NCBI GenBank assembly: GCA_011523845.1
Contig: WTFV01000172.1
Coordinates: 1-64,000 of the forward strand
Direction: 5' to 3'
Origin: Acidobacteriota bacterium
GTDB taxonomy: Bacteria > Acidobacteriota > Vicinamibacteria > Vicinamibacterales > UBA8438
Length of the DNA stretch: 64,000 nucleotides
Shown: one piece after another, positions 17,218 to 25,175 of the stretch
Position numbering within the stretch: the stretch's first letter is position 1
Layout of the letters: each line of letters starts with the position of its first letter
Program-made: the position numbers and the translations under genes
Notes under the pieces: generated by a model
What the model saw: the letters and a program-made list of their open reading frames with translations, nothing else
What the model was told of the DNA's origin: nothing
Databases searched by the model: none

Positions 17218-18192
17218 ATGAGCCGCATCTACGTTCTCCACGAGAACGACGCTTGGGTCGAGCCGTTGCGCGCGGCGTTCGACGAGCGCCGGCTGCCGTA
17301 CGCCGAGTGGTTCCTCGATGCCGGTACCGTCGACCTGCGCGAGCCGCCGCCCGCGGGCGTCTTCTACAACCGCATGAGCGCGTCGTCGCATACGCGCGAC
17401 CACCGCTATGGCCCGGAGTACACGGCGGCGGTGCTCGCCTGGCTGGAGCGGCACGGCCGGCGCGTATTGAACTCCGGACGGGCTCTGCAGCTCGAGGTGA
17501 GCAAGGTGGCGCAGTACGCCGCGCTCGAGGCGTGCGGCATCCGGACGCCGGCCACCGTCGCGGCGATCGGCAGAGAGCGCATCGTCGAGGCGGCCAGCGA
17601 GTTCGAGCCGCCGTTCATCACGAAGCACAACCGGGCCGGCAAGGGGCTCGGCGTCCGGCTGTTCCATGACCGGGAGGCGCTCGCGCGCTACGTCGACAGC
17701 GACGCGTTCGAGCCGGCGGTCGACGGCATCACGCTCATCCAGCAGTACATCGAGGCCCCGGAGCCCTGCATCACGCGGGTGGAGTTCATCGGCGGAATGT
17801 ACTTCTACGCGGTGCAGGTCGATACCAGCCAGGGCTTCGAGCTCTGCCCTGCCGACGCGTGCCGCGTCGACGACGCCTTCTGCCCCGCCGATTCGGAGCC
17901 GGCGTCGCCGAAGTCGCTCTTCCGCATCGTCGACGGCGTGCCTGGCGATCTCGTCTCCCGCTATCAGCGGTTCCTGGCCGACAACGACATCCACATCGCC
18001 GGCATCGAGTTCATCCTCGACCGCGACGGGGTGCCGTACACCTACGACGTCAACACGAACACCAACTACAACAGCCAGGCGGAGGCGGAGGCCGGACGGT
18101 TCGGCATGCGGGGCATCGCCGAGTACCTCGGCCGCGAGCTTCAGGCGTACGAGGCCTCGGCGCTGACGGCTCAGGCTGCGCTGCCGTTGTGA
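17218..18192 (+). CDS. ATP-grasp family protein (RimK-like)
   Basis: A 324-residue cytoplasmic protein with the ATP-grasp arrangement: an N-terminal Rossmann-like part (IYVLHENDAWVEPL), a central lid with the nucleotide-binding Lys in FITKHNRAGKGLGV (about residues 138-151), the adenine-region segment ITLIQQYIEAP, and the metal-binding C-terminal strands GIEFILDRDG and YDVNTNTNYN. Similar proteins are annotated as RimK-like alpha-L-glutamate ligases. They join a carboxylate to an amine with ATP, but the substrates cannot be read from this sequence. The ATG at 17218 has no strong ribosome binding site and the upstream region carries a transposase scar. Confidence 0.85.
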   Translation: MSRIYVLHENDAWVEPLRAAFDERRLPYAEWFLDAGTVDLREPPPAGVFYNRMSASSHTRDHRYGPEYTAAVLAWLERHGRRVLNSGRALQLEVSKVAQYAALEACGIRTPATVAAIGRERIVEAASEFEPPFITKHNRAGKGLGVRLFHDREALARYVDSDAFEPAVDGITLIQQYIEAPEPCITRVEFIGGMYFYAVQVDTSQGFELCPADACRVDDAFCPADSEPASPKSLFRIVDGVPGDLVSRYQRFLADNDIHIAGIEFILDRDGVPYTYDVNTNTNYNSQAEAEAGRFGMRGIAEYLGRELQAYEASALTAQAALPL

Positions 18193-18284
18193 CGGGTGTA
18201 GAATCCGGGCAGCGGCGCGCGGACGCGCACGGCGGCGTGCGGACGCGCACGGCGATGGCAAGCGGGGACGAGAGGTCGAGAACA

Positions 18285-19034
18285 ATGACGCAGACGATCA
18301 ACGGGAAGTCGATGGGGCGCCTGGCCGCGCTCGCTGCTTGCGCGGCGCTGGGGTGGGGCATGGTTGGCGCCCCGCTGCAGGCGCAGGACGAGACGGCGCA
18401 GATCCCCGAGCTTTCAGGCATCTGGGACGGCGGCGGTCGGGTCCGCCCGGTGAACGGGCCGAACATGCCGTGGGTGCGCGGCGAGAACTTCCCCGTGCTG
18501 AACGAGCGCGCTCTGGCCTACGTGGAAGCGTTCGACGAGGCGATCGCGGCGAAGTACGACTGCGTGCCGTCGACGCCGCCGGCGCTGCAGTACGACCCCT
18601 ACATGATGGAGATCGTGCAGTGGCCGGACCGCGTCCTGCTCCGCTACGAGAAGGACGACCAGCTCCGGACCGTCTGGCTGGACGGGCGCGAGCCGACGCC
18701 GATGGACTACAGCCTGCAGGGCGTGTCGGTCGGCCACTACGAGGGCGGCGCGCTGCACGTCACCACGACGATGTTCACCTTCGACATCAGCGGCTTCGAC
18801 GACTACAACGGCATTCCGTCGTCGCAGCTCAAGAAGGTGACCGAGCGCTACTGGCGCGAGGGCGAGGAGCTGAAGGGGACCGTGACGGTCGAGGACGAGC
18901 TCTTCCTGCGCGAGCCGGCGTCGTACACGACGCGCTGGCTGCCGGCGCCGGAGGGCTACAAGCTGGCGCCGTACGGGTGCGATCCGGAGATCGCCCGGAT
19001 GCCGGTGAAGTTCATGGTGCCGAAGTATCGCTAG
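18285..19034 (+). CDS. Secreted protein of unknown function next to DUF6152
   Basis: ATG at 18285 with AGAGG upstream; an in-frame ATG at 18255 is possible. The 249-residue product has a signal peptide ending at about residue 27 (GMVGAPLQAQ) and a motif IPELSGIWDGGG typical of short exported proteins often found beside DUF6152 genes in Acidobacteriota. The mature part is beta-rich (DRVLLRYEKDDQLRTVWLDG, LHVTTTMFTFDISGF). The DUF6152 gene follows after a duplicated 85-bp spacer. Function unknown; a small-molecule-binding or envelope role is only a guess. Confidence 0.8.
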   Translation: MTQTINGKSMGRLAALAACAALGWGMVGAPLQAQDETAQIPELSGIWDGGGRVRPVNGPNMPWVRGENFPVLNERALAYVEAFDEAIAAKYDCVPSTPPALQYDPYMMEIVQWPDRVLLRYEKDDQLRTVWLDGREPTPMDYSLQGVSVGHYEGGALHVTTTMFTFDISGFDDYNGIPSSQLKKVTERYWREGEELKGTVTVEDELFLREPASYTTRWLPAPEGYKLAPYGCDPEIARMPVKFMVPKYR

Positions 19035-19203
19035 GAGTGTGCTCCGTGGCACGGGGCAGACTGCCGGCGAGGGTTGGTTGGGGGAGAGCGGCGCTGTGAG
19101 GAGACGGTTTCCGAGCCGGGAGTGTGCTCCGTGGGACGGGCAGACTGCTGGCGAGGGTTGGTTGGGGGAAAGCGGCGCTGTGCGGCGACGGTTTCCGGGC
19201 CAG
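19034..19203 (+). repeat. Two tandem 85-bp direct repeats
   Basis: Copies run from 19034 to 19118 and from 19119 to 19203 and share most bases, starting with ggagtgtgctcc and containing gcgagggttggttggggg. They fill the whole spacer between the two secreted-protein genes and end just before the ribosome binding site of DUF6152. Each unit begins with a small hairpin (ggag/ctcc). Confidence 0.9.
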
Positions 19204-19224
19204 GTCGGAAGGGAGGGTAGGTCG

Positions 19225-19620
19225 GTGAGAATCCTGCTTTGGACGGCGGCGGCGCTGGCGGCGACCGCGGCGATGGTGGTGATGACCGGTGCGCCGGCGG
19301 ACGCGCACCACGCGAGCGCCCCGTTCTACGACAACACGAAGAGCGTCGAGGCCGAAGGCGTCGTCACGCGCTTCCTCTTCCGCAACCCGCACTCGTTCCT
19401 CTTCCTGGACGGCGAGGACGAGAACGGCGAGACGATCGCGTGGGAGGTCGAGATGGGCACCGCCGTCTCGATGAGCCGCCGCGGCTGGACGCCCGACACG
19501 ATCCAGGTGGGCGACCGGATCCGCGTGGTCGGTCAGCCGTCCCGGAACCCCGGCACGTACGGCATCTGCTGCGCCGAGATCACGCGCCCGGACGGCGGTC
19601 CGATTCAACCGGGAGACTAG
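19225..19620 (+). CDS. DUF6152 family secreted protein
   Basis: The GTG at 19225 is preceded by GGAGGG eight bases upstream. The 131-residue protein has a signal peptide and then the family hallmark: HHASAPFYDNTKSVEAEGVV, FRNPHSFLFL and a small beta barrel (WEVEMGTA, DRIRVVGQPSRN). The C-terminal GICCAE carries a vicinal Cys pair that could bind metal or form a disulfide. DUF6152 is common in Acidobacteriota and Proteobacteria and its function is unknown; an OB-like fold is plausible. Probably cotranscribed with the secreted-protein gene upstream. Confidence 0.88.
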   Translation: MRILLWTAAALAATAAMVVMTGAPADAHHASAPFYDNTKSVEAEGVVTRFLFRNPHSFLFLDGEDENGETIAWEVEMGTAVSMSRRGWTPDTIQVGDRIRVVGQPSRNPGTYGICCAEITRPDGGPIQPGD

Positions 19621-19985
19621 CCGAACTGACCCGGCAATCGTCGCCTCCGGCTCCGGTTGCCGCCCAACCAACCCTCACTGGAAGTCTGCGCCGTTCTGCG
19701 GCGCAGACTTCCAGGAGCTTGCGCCGCAGAACGCAACGAAGCAAGTCCGAGGCGCAAGGTTCCGGGGTGGTGGGGCTGGCTGGCGCCGGACACGGAGCCT
19801 TGCGGCGGGTCTGCGGCGCCAGCCGGCATTGTCTGCGCTCGGGCGGTCTCCGGCAGCGTAGCCCCCGGACCCGGCGTCTTCTGCGGCTACACGATCCACC
19901 GCGTCGGCGAAGACGTTGCAGACCCCTGGTGCGGGCATCGGGTCGGCCGGGCGCCTCCACTGGCAGCCCGGCCCTCGAACGAGAG
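19621..19985. other. Gap between convergent genes, with hairpin repeat
   Basis: No gene seen. The first part contains the perfect inverted repeat at 19678-19714 and a segment (19715-19755) related to the repeat at 53784-53822. The rest shows no structure I can name. Confidence 0.5.
19678..19714. repeat. Perfect inverted repeat, 16-bp arms and 5-base loop
   Basis: Arms ctggaagtctgcgccg and cggcgcagacttccag are exact reverse complements around ttctg. There is no T-run, so it is not a textbook Rho-independent terminator, although it lies between convergent genes where a bidirectional terminator is expected. The next bases contain gagcttgcgccgcag, which recurs inverted at about 53809. Confidence 0.9.
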
Positions 19986-20519
19986 TCAGTCGTTTCCCGG
20001 CGGCGCTGGCCGCGGGTCGGCGTAGCCGGGGTACCAGAACACCGCGTGGCAGTTCTCGCACGCGAGGTCGAGTTCGGTCCCCGCTTCCAGCAGCGCGTCG
20101 ACGTCGCGCGCCTCTACCGCATCCAGCACCACACCGCTGGTCGCGCGCAACCCGCGGGCCACCTCCACCCAGCCGTCCCAGTCTTCGTCGACCAGTTCCT
20201 GGATGGCGTCCGGATGGAGATCGATCCCCGGCAGCTCCGACCGTGACTCCGGCGCCGCGATGCGGCGTCCCTCGATCAGCAGCAGGTTGGACCCCTCGGC
20301 GAGCGTCAGCGCGTGGCGGCGCAGACGCAGCCAGTCGCCCTCGGTCTCCGGCCTGGTCTCCACGATGCCGTCGGCGGTCGCCTCGATGACCACCGCATCC
20401 CAGACTGCGTCGGCGGCCGGATCGATCATCGACCGCATCAGCTCCTCGACCGTTGCGGTCGGTGCCATGTCGGATGTCGGCTCGCTCGCGCAGGCTGCGA
20501 ATCCCGCGGCCAGCAGCAC
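19986..20519 (-). CDS. Small c-type cytochrome lipoprotein
   Basis: The frame encodes a hydrophobic leader with a lipobox (LLAAGFAACASEP), a helical middle (VEELMRSMIDPAADAVWDAV, LRRHALTLAEGSNLLL) and a C-terminal heme motif CENCH followed by AVFWYPGY. A CxxCH close to the C-terminus of a four-helix protein is the pattern of cytochrome c' (class II). The start is uncertain: GTG at 20519 gives a very short leader and has no good ribosome binding site, and the frame stays open upstream without a better codon. A non-standard start or an upstream frameshift is possible. About 177 residues from 20519. Confidence 0.75.
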   Translation of the reverse strand: MLLAAGFAACASEPTSDMAPTATVEELMRSMIDPAADAVWDAVVIEATADGIVETRPETEGDWLRLRRHALTLAEGSNLLLIEGRRIAAPESRSELPGIDLHPDAIQELVDEDWDGWVEVARGLRATSGVVLDAVEARDVDALLEAGTELDLACENCHAVFWYPGYADPRPAPPGND

Positions 20520-20953
20520 GAGGAGCCCGTGGCGAACGCCCCGCTCGATTCGAGTGGCGATGCATCCCGCGTGGCCTGCGTCGTTCCCCGGTCGAACAGG
20601 GCCGAGCTCACATCGCCCGACGTCAACCTGAGCCCCGCCCCGGTGAAGAACGCCGACGGCTCCGTCCGGCATCCCGGCCTCGAGCAACGAGAGACGGTAC
20701 GGGCGATGCTCCCTCGTCGCGCCGGGCCGTGCGGGCGCCTCGCCACCCTCGGTGCTACGCGGCGTCTCGCGATGGGCCCGTGGCGCCGGTATCGGTGTCG
20801 TGGGCATCGTTCCCGACCGGTGCAGTCCGGATCGTCCTGCGCCGCGGCGCCAGATGCGTCCGGCACGGTGGCCACGATTCCCCATCCGCCCGTCTACACT
20901 CGCACCCGCACGGCCGCCGGCGCCGGTACGGTGGCCACGATTCGCCATCCCGT
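20520..20953. other. Gap with a short duplicated motif
   Basis: No gene recognised apart from the uncertain 5' end of the cytochrome gene. The right end holds the duplicated segment described at 20865-20960. Confidence 0.4.
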
Positions 20954-20960
20954 CTACAGA
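20865..20960. repeat. Imperfect direct repeat, two copies 63 bp apart
   Basis: The motif acggtggccacgattc followed by ccatcc and cccgtctaca occurs at 20865 and again at 20928. The second copy ends inside the last codons of the sugar isomerase-like gene, so the repeat probably arose from duplication of that gene's 3' end. Confidence 0.8.
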
Positions 20961-21862
20961 ACCCCCGCCTCCTGCATGACGGCCTCGCACTTTCCGCGGA
21001 TCTCGGTGGCGACCTCGAACGGGTCTCCCTGCTGGTACTCCGCGCGGAACAGCTCGACCGACAGGGCCCCGGTGAACTCCTTCTCGGCCAGCTTCTGCAG
21101 AATGCGCACCACCGGCGCGATGCCGTCGCCCGGAATGATCCGCGAGTCGTTGTCGATGAGCTCGCGCGGGCCGTCCAGCAGGTCCTGGAAGTGGGCATGG
21201 GCCAGCTCGCCCGGCTCGAGCAGGTCGAGATCCTCGAACTTGCTCAGGCCCGACCAGAAGTGGAAGAAGTCGAGCATCGGCCGCACGTTGGGATGCGCCG
21301 CCGCGCGGATCACCTGCAGCGACGAGGTCAGCGTGGACAGGTGCGTCGACGTGCGGGTGAACTCGATCATCGCGGTCAGGTCGTACTCGGCCGCGATGTC
21401 GCCCGCCTCGCGGATGCAGTCCGGGGTCGCCGCGAAGTCGTCGGCGGTGACCGGCCGGTTGGTGACCGACGGCGAGTAGATCCGCGTCAGGCCCAGGTTG
21501 GCGAACTGATCGCAGCCGCGCCGCCATGCTTCGAGCGACTCGGCCCGCGCCGGGCCCGGCAGCCAGATGTCCTGCAGCACGACCGCGGCGGATACCGGCG
21601 TCAGATCGAGGTTCTCGAGCAGCCGCCGGGCGGCCGGCAGGGTGTCGTTCTCGAGGAATCCCTGCAATTGCGGCGAGCCGAGCTCGACGTACCGGATGCC
21701 GGCCCGCGACCAGCCCTCGAGCGCGCCGCGGAGGCCGGCGCCGCTCGACGTGTTCTGGTGCATGGCGAGCAGCATCTTTCCGGGGTCGGCGGACTGCGCG
21801 GTGGCTACGCGCGCCAGGGAAGCGGCCAGGGGAGTCAGCAGCATCGATCTTCTCGTCAGCAT
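20954..21862 (-). CDS. Exported xylose isomerase-like TIM-barrel protein
   Basis: A 302-residue member of the sugar phosphate isomerase/epimerase superfamily (AP endonuclease 2-like TIM barrel, PF01261). The N-terminus TRRSMLLTPLAASLARV looks like a twin-arginine signal. Barrel strands include IRYVELGSPQ, the catalytic-region AMIEFTRTSTH, RPMLDFFHFW and LAHAHFQDLLD, and GALSVELFRAEYQQG near the end; the Glu, Asp, His and Glu residues on these strands are the usual metal ligands. Tat export fits a metal-loaded enzyme acting on sugars in the periplasm. The substrate cannot be read from the sequence. It appears monocistronic. Confidence 0.85.
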   Translation of the reverse strand: MLTRRSMLLTPLAASLARVATAQSADPGKMLLAMHQNTSSGAGLRGALEGWSRAGIRYVELGSPQLQGFLENDTLPAARRLLENLDLTPVSAAVVLQDIWLPGPARAESLEAWRRGCDQFANLGLTRIYSPSVTNRPVTADDFAATPDCIREAGDIAAEYDLTAMIEFTRTSTHLSTLTSSLQVIRAAAHPNVRPMLDFFHFWSGLSKFEDLDLLEPGELAHAHFQDLLDGPRELIDNDSRIIPGDGIAPVVRILQKLAEKEFTGALSVELFRAEYQQGDPFEVATEIRGKCEAVMQEAGVL

Positions 21863-22190
21863 GGTCGTGTCCTACCCTTCTATCTCCCTCCAGATGCTCG
21901 ATGAGGTCGTCCGGCCTCGATGAACGCGGCCGCCCGGCCCCGCAGAGGCTATCACGGGTCGCCCGTAGCACCAATCAGCGCTCATTGCCCCACACTGGGG
22001 CCCGTGGTGAAACCGCGCGTGGCACTGAGAGCGGCGAGGAGGCCGCGTGGCAAGGCGCGACGAAAAGCGTCCTGGGCAATTCGACCGGTGAGCAACGCCG
22101 TTCACGCCCTATGCATCGCCGCTCGGGTGCGCCGGGATGCAGCGGGCTTTCGCCGTGGGCTCCTTCGGCGGAAGTTTCCCAGGGCAGCGT
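21863..22190. other. Gap, nothing recognised
   Basis: Upstream region of the isomerase-like gene and downstream region of the quinone oxidoreductase gene. I see no gene, repeat or clear hairpin. Confidence 0.4.
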
Positions 22191-23243
22191 TCATTCCTCC
22201 ACGAACCGGACCACGGTGTTGCCGCGGCCCTGGTTGCGCTCGAACAGCTCGAAGGCCGCGACGAAGTCGTCGAGCGCGTAGACCCGATCGGCGCGGGGCT
22301 GGATCACGCCCCTCGCCAGGTAGTCCAGAATCTGCGCGACGTGCCTCTGGTGCTCCTCGGGATGGCGCGCGGCCCAGCCGGCCCACATGCTGCCCATGAC
22401 GACGGCCGCCTTGATGAGCAGCAGGCCGGGGCGGATGGGCTTCTGACCCGCGGTGAACCCGACCAGGCAGATCCGCCCCAGCGGCCGGATGGTCGAGACC
22501 AGGGCCCCCTCGAACAGCTCGCCCTGCACCATGTCGACGACCACATCGACCCCGTCCGGATGTCCGAGCTCCGCCGCGGCCTGACGGACCTCGTCCTTGA
22601 ACCGGCGGTAACTCTGCCGGTCGCGGCCGTAGCACAGCACGCGGTCGGCCCCCGCGGCGGCCGGCAGCTCCCGTTTCTCCGGGACGCTGACGCCGGCGAT
22701 CACCTGCGCCCCCATCGCCTTGGCCAGCTCCACCGCGGCCATGCCGACCCCGCCCGACGCGCCATCGACCAGCACGAGGCTGCCGGGGCCGACCTCGCCG
22801 AGGACCTTCAGCGAGTGGTAGGCGGGGAAGAAGTTGCGTCCCAGGTTGGCGCAGCGCTCCAGCGGCACGCCGTCGGGCGCCTTCCATACCGATGCCGCCG
22901 GTATCCTGACCGCCTCGGCGAGGCCTCCCAGGTTCATCTGGGCGATGACCCGGTCGCCGGCCCGCACGTGGTCGACGCCGTCGCCCGCCTCCAGCACCGT
23001 TCCCGCCGCATCCATGCCGGGCACGTAGGGCAGGTCCGGCTTGTGCTGGTAGAGCCCCTGCGCCTGCAGCGCGTCCGGGTATTGCACGCCGGCGAAGTGC
23101 GTCCGCACCACGACGTGGCCCGGCTCGCAGACCGGCGCGGGTATCTCGTCCAGCGACAGGACGTCCCGCAACGGCTCGGGCTTCGGAACAGGTCTTCCGG
23201 CCCCGTCGAGGCCGGCGTAGCGGTGACAGCGGACAGCCTTCAT
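22191..23243 (-). CDS. NADPH:quinone oxidoreductase, zinc-free MDR family
   Basis: A 350-residue medium-chain dehydrogenase/reductase. The N-terminal GroES-like domain carries the MDR pattern VVVRTHFAGVQYPDALQAQG and LPYVPGMDAAGTV. The Rossmann domain has VDGASGGVGMAAVELAKAMG, the NADP-binding turn typical of quinone reductases. Zinc-ligand cysteines are absent. The C-terminal GRICLVGFTAG and ALDDFVAAFELFE complete the fold. Such enzymes reduce quinones or alpha,beta-unsaturated carbonyls. I chose the ATG at 23243 (MKAVRC); 23252 is nearly as good. It is divergent from the Phd-type antitoxin gene, whose promoter lies in the short spacer. Confidence 0.88.
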   Translation of the reverse strand: MKAVRCHRYAGLDGAGRPVPKPEPLRDVLSLDEIPAPVCEPGHVVVRTHFAGVQYPDALQAQGLYQHKPDLPYVPGMDAAGTVLEAGDGVDHVRAGDRVIAQMNLGGLAEAVRIPAASVWKAPDGVPLERCANLGRNFFPAYHSLKVLGEVGPGSLVLVDGASGGVGMAAVELAKAMGAQVIAGVSVPEKRELPAAAGADRVLCYGRDRQSYRRFKDEVRQAAAELGHPDGVDVVVDMVQGELFEGALVSTIRPLGRICLVGFTAGQKPIRPGLLLIKAAVVMGSMWAGWAARHPEEHQRHVAQILDYLARGVIQPRADRVYALDDFVAAFELFERNQGRGNTVVRFVEE

Positions 23244-23276
23244 CGTGCGCATGGTCGGACACAAGCTTACGGCATC

Positions 23277-23282
23277 TATAAT
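23277..23282 (+). promoter_or_regulatory. TATAAT -10 box six bases before a start codon
   Basis: A perfect TATAAT lies exactly six bases before the ATG at 23289, so transcription would start at or next to the start codon and give a leaderless mRNA. The -35 region (around 23254) is poor. Confidence 0.55.
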
Positions 23283-23288
23283 GTGGCC

Positions 23289-23537
23289 ATGAAGGTGGCC
23301 AACATCGCGGAGTTCAAGAACCACCTGAGCGAGTACCTCGCCGCCGTGGCGGCCGGCGAGGAGGTGGAAATCCGCAAGCGCAACGCCCCGCTGGCGCGCG
23401 TCGTACCGATTCGGGCTTCCGGGCGCAATCGCACCGTTCTCGGCTGCGGCGCCGGTACCGTCGTCGTCAAGGCCGATCTGACCCAGCCGATGATTCCGCC
23501 CGAGGATGATTCCCGATGGACAAGCAACGATTTCTGA
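23289..23537 (+). CDS. Phd/YefM-type antitoxin without a toxin partner
   Basis: An 82-residue protein with the Phd/YefM N-terminal DNA-binding fold: VANIAEFKNHLSEYLAAVAAG, then VEIRKRNAPLARVVPI. The C-terminal tail (PPEDDSRW) is the segment that normally wraps the toxin. No PIN or RelE toxin follows: its 3' end overlaps the SDR gene by 22 bases in another frame. It could be an orphan antitoxin or an autoregulator now controlling the SDR gene. It starts from a leaderless-type promoter in the divergent spacer. Confidence 0.85.
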   Translation: MKVANIAEFKNHLSEYLAAVAAGEEVEIRKRNAPLARVVPIRASGRNRTVLGCGAGTVVVKADLTQPMIPPEDDSRWTSNDF

Positions 23538-24211
23538 TTACCGGCGCCAGCCAGGGCATCGGCGCCGCGCTCGTCTCGCTCGCCCGCAAGCAGGGGCACG
23601 AGGTGGTATTCACCGGCCGCGACCAGGGGCGCATCGACAGCGTGGCGGCCGAGAGCGGCGCCCATGGCATCCGCGCCGACGTGGCGCGCGCCGACGACAA
23701 CCGGCGCACGGTGGAGACGTGCGTCGACCGGATGGGCGGCATCGACGTGCTCGTCAACAACGCCGGGATCGGCTATCTGGCCGAGGTGGGCGAGATCGAC
23801 ATGGACGCCATGCGGTCGCTGTTCGACATCAACGTCTTCGGCCTCGTCGACCTGACGAACCGCGTCGCGCCGCTGCTCAAGGCGCAGCAGCGAGGCTACA
23901 TCTTCAACATCGCCTCGACCTCCGGCATGAAGGGCGCCAAGTCGGGCACCGTGTATGCGGCGAGCAAGTGGGCGGTGCGCGGGATCACGCAGTGCTGGCA
24001 GGCCGAATTGCGGCCGCACGGCGTGCACGTCACCTGCGTCTGCCCGTCCGAGGTGCAGACCGACTGGATGGGCCGCACCGGGCGCAACAACCCGAACAAG
24101 CTGTACGCTGTCGACATCGCCGAGGCCATCATGGCGGTGCTCGGCATGCACCCGCGCGCGCTCTGGCCGGAGTTCGCGGTCTTCGCCAACAACCCCTGGA
24201 AGGAAGACTGA
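23516..24211 (+). CDS. Short-chain dehydrogenase/reductase
   Basis: A 231-residue classical SDR. Cofactor motif TGASQGIG lies at residues 9-16, the structural NNAG at about 80-83 and the catalytic Ser followed by YAASK at about 155-159; GRDQGRID after the second strand suggests NADP preference. Similar proteins are annotated as 3-oxoacyl-ACP reductase-like, but substrate specificity cannot be assigned. It overlaps the end of the antitoxin gene, which suggests cotranscription, and is followed 13 bases later by the PUA-like protein gene. Confidence 0.88.
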   Translation: MDKQRFLITGASQGIGAALVSLARKQGHEVVFTGRDQGRIDSVAAESGAHGIRADVARADDNRRTVETCVDRMGGIDVLVNNAGIGYLAEVGEIDMDAMRSLFDINVFGLVDLTNRVAPLLKAQQRGYIFNIASTSGMKGAKSGTVYAASKWAVRGITQCWQAELRPHGVHVTCVCPSEVQTDWMGRTGRNNPNKLYAVDIAEAIMAVLGMHPRALWPEFAVFANNPWKED

Positions 24212-24224
24212 GGAGGGTGGTCGC

Positions 24225-24812
24225 GTGCTGCTGCGGATGGCGGTGCTCGAGCGCATCGTCAGCGGCGAGGTCTCGCTGGTGTTCCGCCGCTGGCGCCGGC
24301 CGACCGTCCGTAGCGGCGGCAGCCTGCGAACCGCGCTGGGCGTGCTCCGGATTCTCGACGTCGTTGCGGTGGCGGAGGCGGAGATCTCCGAGGGGGACGC
24401 GGCCCGGGCGGGATTCTCCTCGCGGGCGGGGCTGCTGGCCGGACTCGGCGCGCGGGAGGGGCAGGTCTATCGCATCGCCGTGGAGTACACGGGCGCGGAC
24501 CCGCGCGTCGCCCTGCGGCAGCGGGACGACCTGCTGGATGAAGAGATCGGGCAGGTCATGGGAAAGCTACGAAGGCTCGATAGCCGTTCTTCCTCGGGAC
24601 CGTGGACGGGGAGCGTACTGGCGGCTATTGAGGAGCAGCCCGGTGTCGTCAGCCAGACGCTGGCCGAACGCTTGGGATGCGAGAGGGACTGGCTGAAGCC
24701 GCAGGTGAGGAAGCTGAAGAACCTCGGGCTGACGATCAGCCTCCAGGTCGGCTACGAGCTTTCGCCGCGCGGGCGGGTCGTATTGAATCGCCTGCGTGGT
24801 GGATGCACGTAG
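24225..24812 (+). CDS. ASCH/PUA-like protein with C-terminal winged helix
   Basis: GTG at 24225 with GGAGG eight bases upstream. The 195-residue product has an N-terminal domain beginning MAVLERIVSGEVSLVFRRW and RPTVRSGGSLRTALGVLRI, a pattern I associate with ASCH (PUA-like) domains that bind RNA or modified nucleotides. The last 70 residues (SQTLAERLGCERDWLKPQVR, then KNLGLTISL and LSPRG) look like a winged helix. The combination suggests a nucleic-acid-binding regulator. It follows the SDR gene closely and precedes an RHH antitoxin. Confidence 0.65.
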   Translation: MLLRMAVLERIVSGEVSLVFRRWRRPTVRSGGSLRTALGVLRILDVVAVAEAEISEGDAARAGFSSRAGLLAGLGAREGQVYRIAVEYTGADPRVALRQRDDLLDEEIGQVMGKLRRLDSRSSSGPWTGSVLAAIEEQPGVVSQTLAERLGCERDWLKPQVRKLKNLGLTISLQVGYELSPRGRVVLNRLRGGCT

Positions 24813-24853
24813 TAGGGCGCGGACACGAGCGGCCAGCCGCTGCCCGCAGTCCG

Positions 24854-24882
24854 TTGACGGGTGACGCGTCACGCACGATGAT
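24854..24882 (+). promoter_or_regulatory. Promoter of the RHH antitoxin, leaderless geometry
   Basis: TTGACG at 24854-24859, a 17-base spacer and GATGAT at 24877-24882, followed by six bases and the GTG start at 24889. Spacing is ideal for a sigma-70 promoter, and the distance to the start codon implies little or no leader. Confidence 0.5.
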
Positions 24883-24888
24883 GAGCAT

Positions 24889-25110
24889 GTGCGGACCACG
24901 CTGAACATCGATGACGACGTGCTCGAGGCCGCGATGGAGCTGGCGGCTATTCGGGGCCTCACCGCCGGGCGCGTGATTTCCGATGTGGCGCGCACTGCGC
25001 TCGCGCCTGGTCGTCCGCCACGCGTGCGCAACGGCGTGCCTCTTCTGCCGCTGCGACCGTCCGGAGCTTTCGTGCCCACGATGAAGCTGGTCAACGACCT
25101 GCTCGACTGA
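24889..25110 (+). CDS. VapB-type ribbon-helix-helix antitoxin without a toxin partner
   Basis: A 73-residue protein opening RTTLNIDDDVLEAAMELAA, the strand and first helix of a ribbon-helix-helix antitoxin, followed by the second helix (TAGRVISDVARTAL) and a C-terminal tail (GVPLLPLRPSGAFVPT) of the type that docks on PIN toxins. No PIN gene follows; 20 bases downstream lies the large palindrome of the ATPase/NACHT operon. It may be an orphan, or it could have been co-opted to act at that palindrome. Confidence 0.85.
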   Translation: MRTTLNIDDDVLEAAMELAAIRGLTAGRVISDVARTALAPGRPPRVRNGVPLLPLRPSGAFVPTMKLVNDLLD

Positions 25111-25130
25111 AGGGCCGGGCGGAATGGTTC

Positions 25131-25168
25131 GTTTACGCTATTGAGTAGTTTTACTCAATAGCGTAAAC
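25131..25168 (+). promoter_or_regulatory. Perfect 17-bp-arm palindrome overlapping a promoter
   Basis: The arms (25131-25147 and 25152-25168) are exact reverse complements around a 4-base loop gttt and are AT-rich (key bases tacgctattgagta) in GC-rich surroundings. Within it, TTGAGT (25141-25146), a 17-base spacer and TAAACT (25164-25169) form a plausible promoter, with six bases to the ATG at 25176. A dimeric repressor on this site would block transcription, so I read it as an operator, probably autoregulatory. As RNA it would be a strong hairpin. Confidence 0.8.
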
Positions 25169-25175
25169 TCGGGTG

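Noticed and set aside
18214..18256. Short direct repeat gcggacgcgcacggcg upstream of the secreted-protein gene, considered as an operator
   Set aside because: Two imperfect 16-base copies in GC-rich DNA can arise by chance or slippage; no palindrome or promoter is associated.
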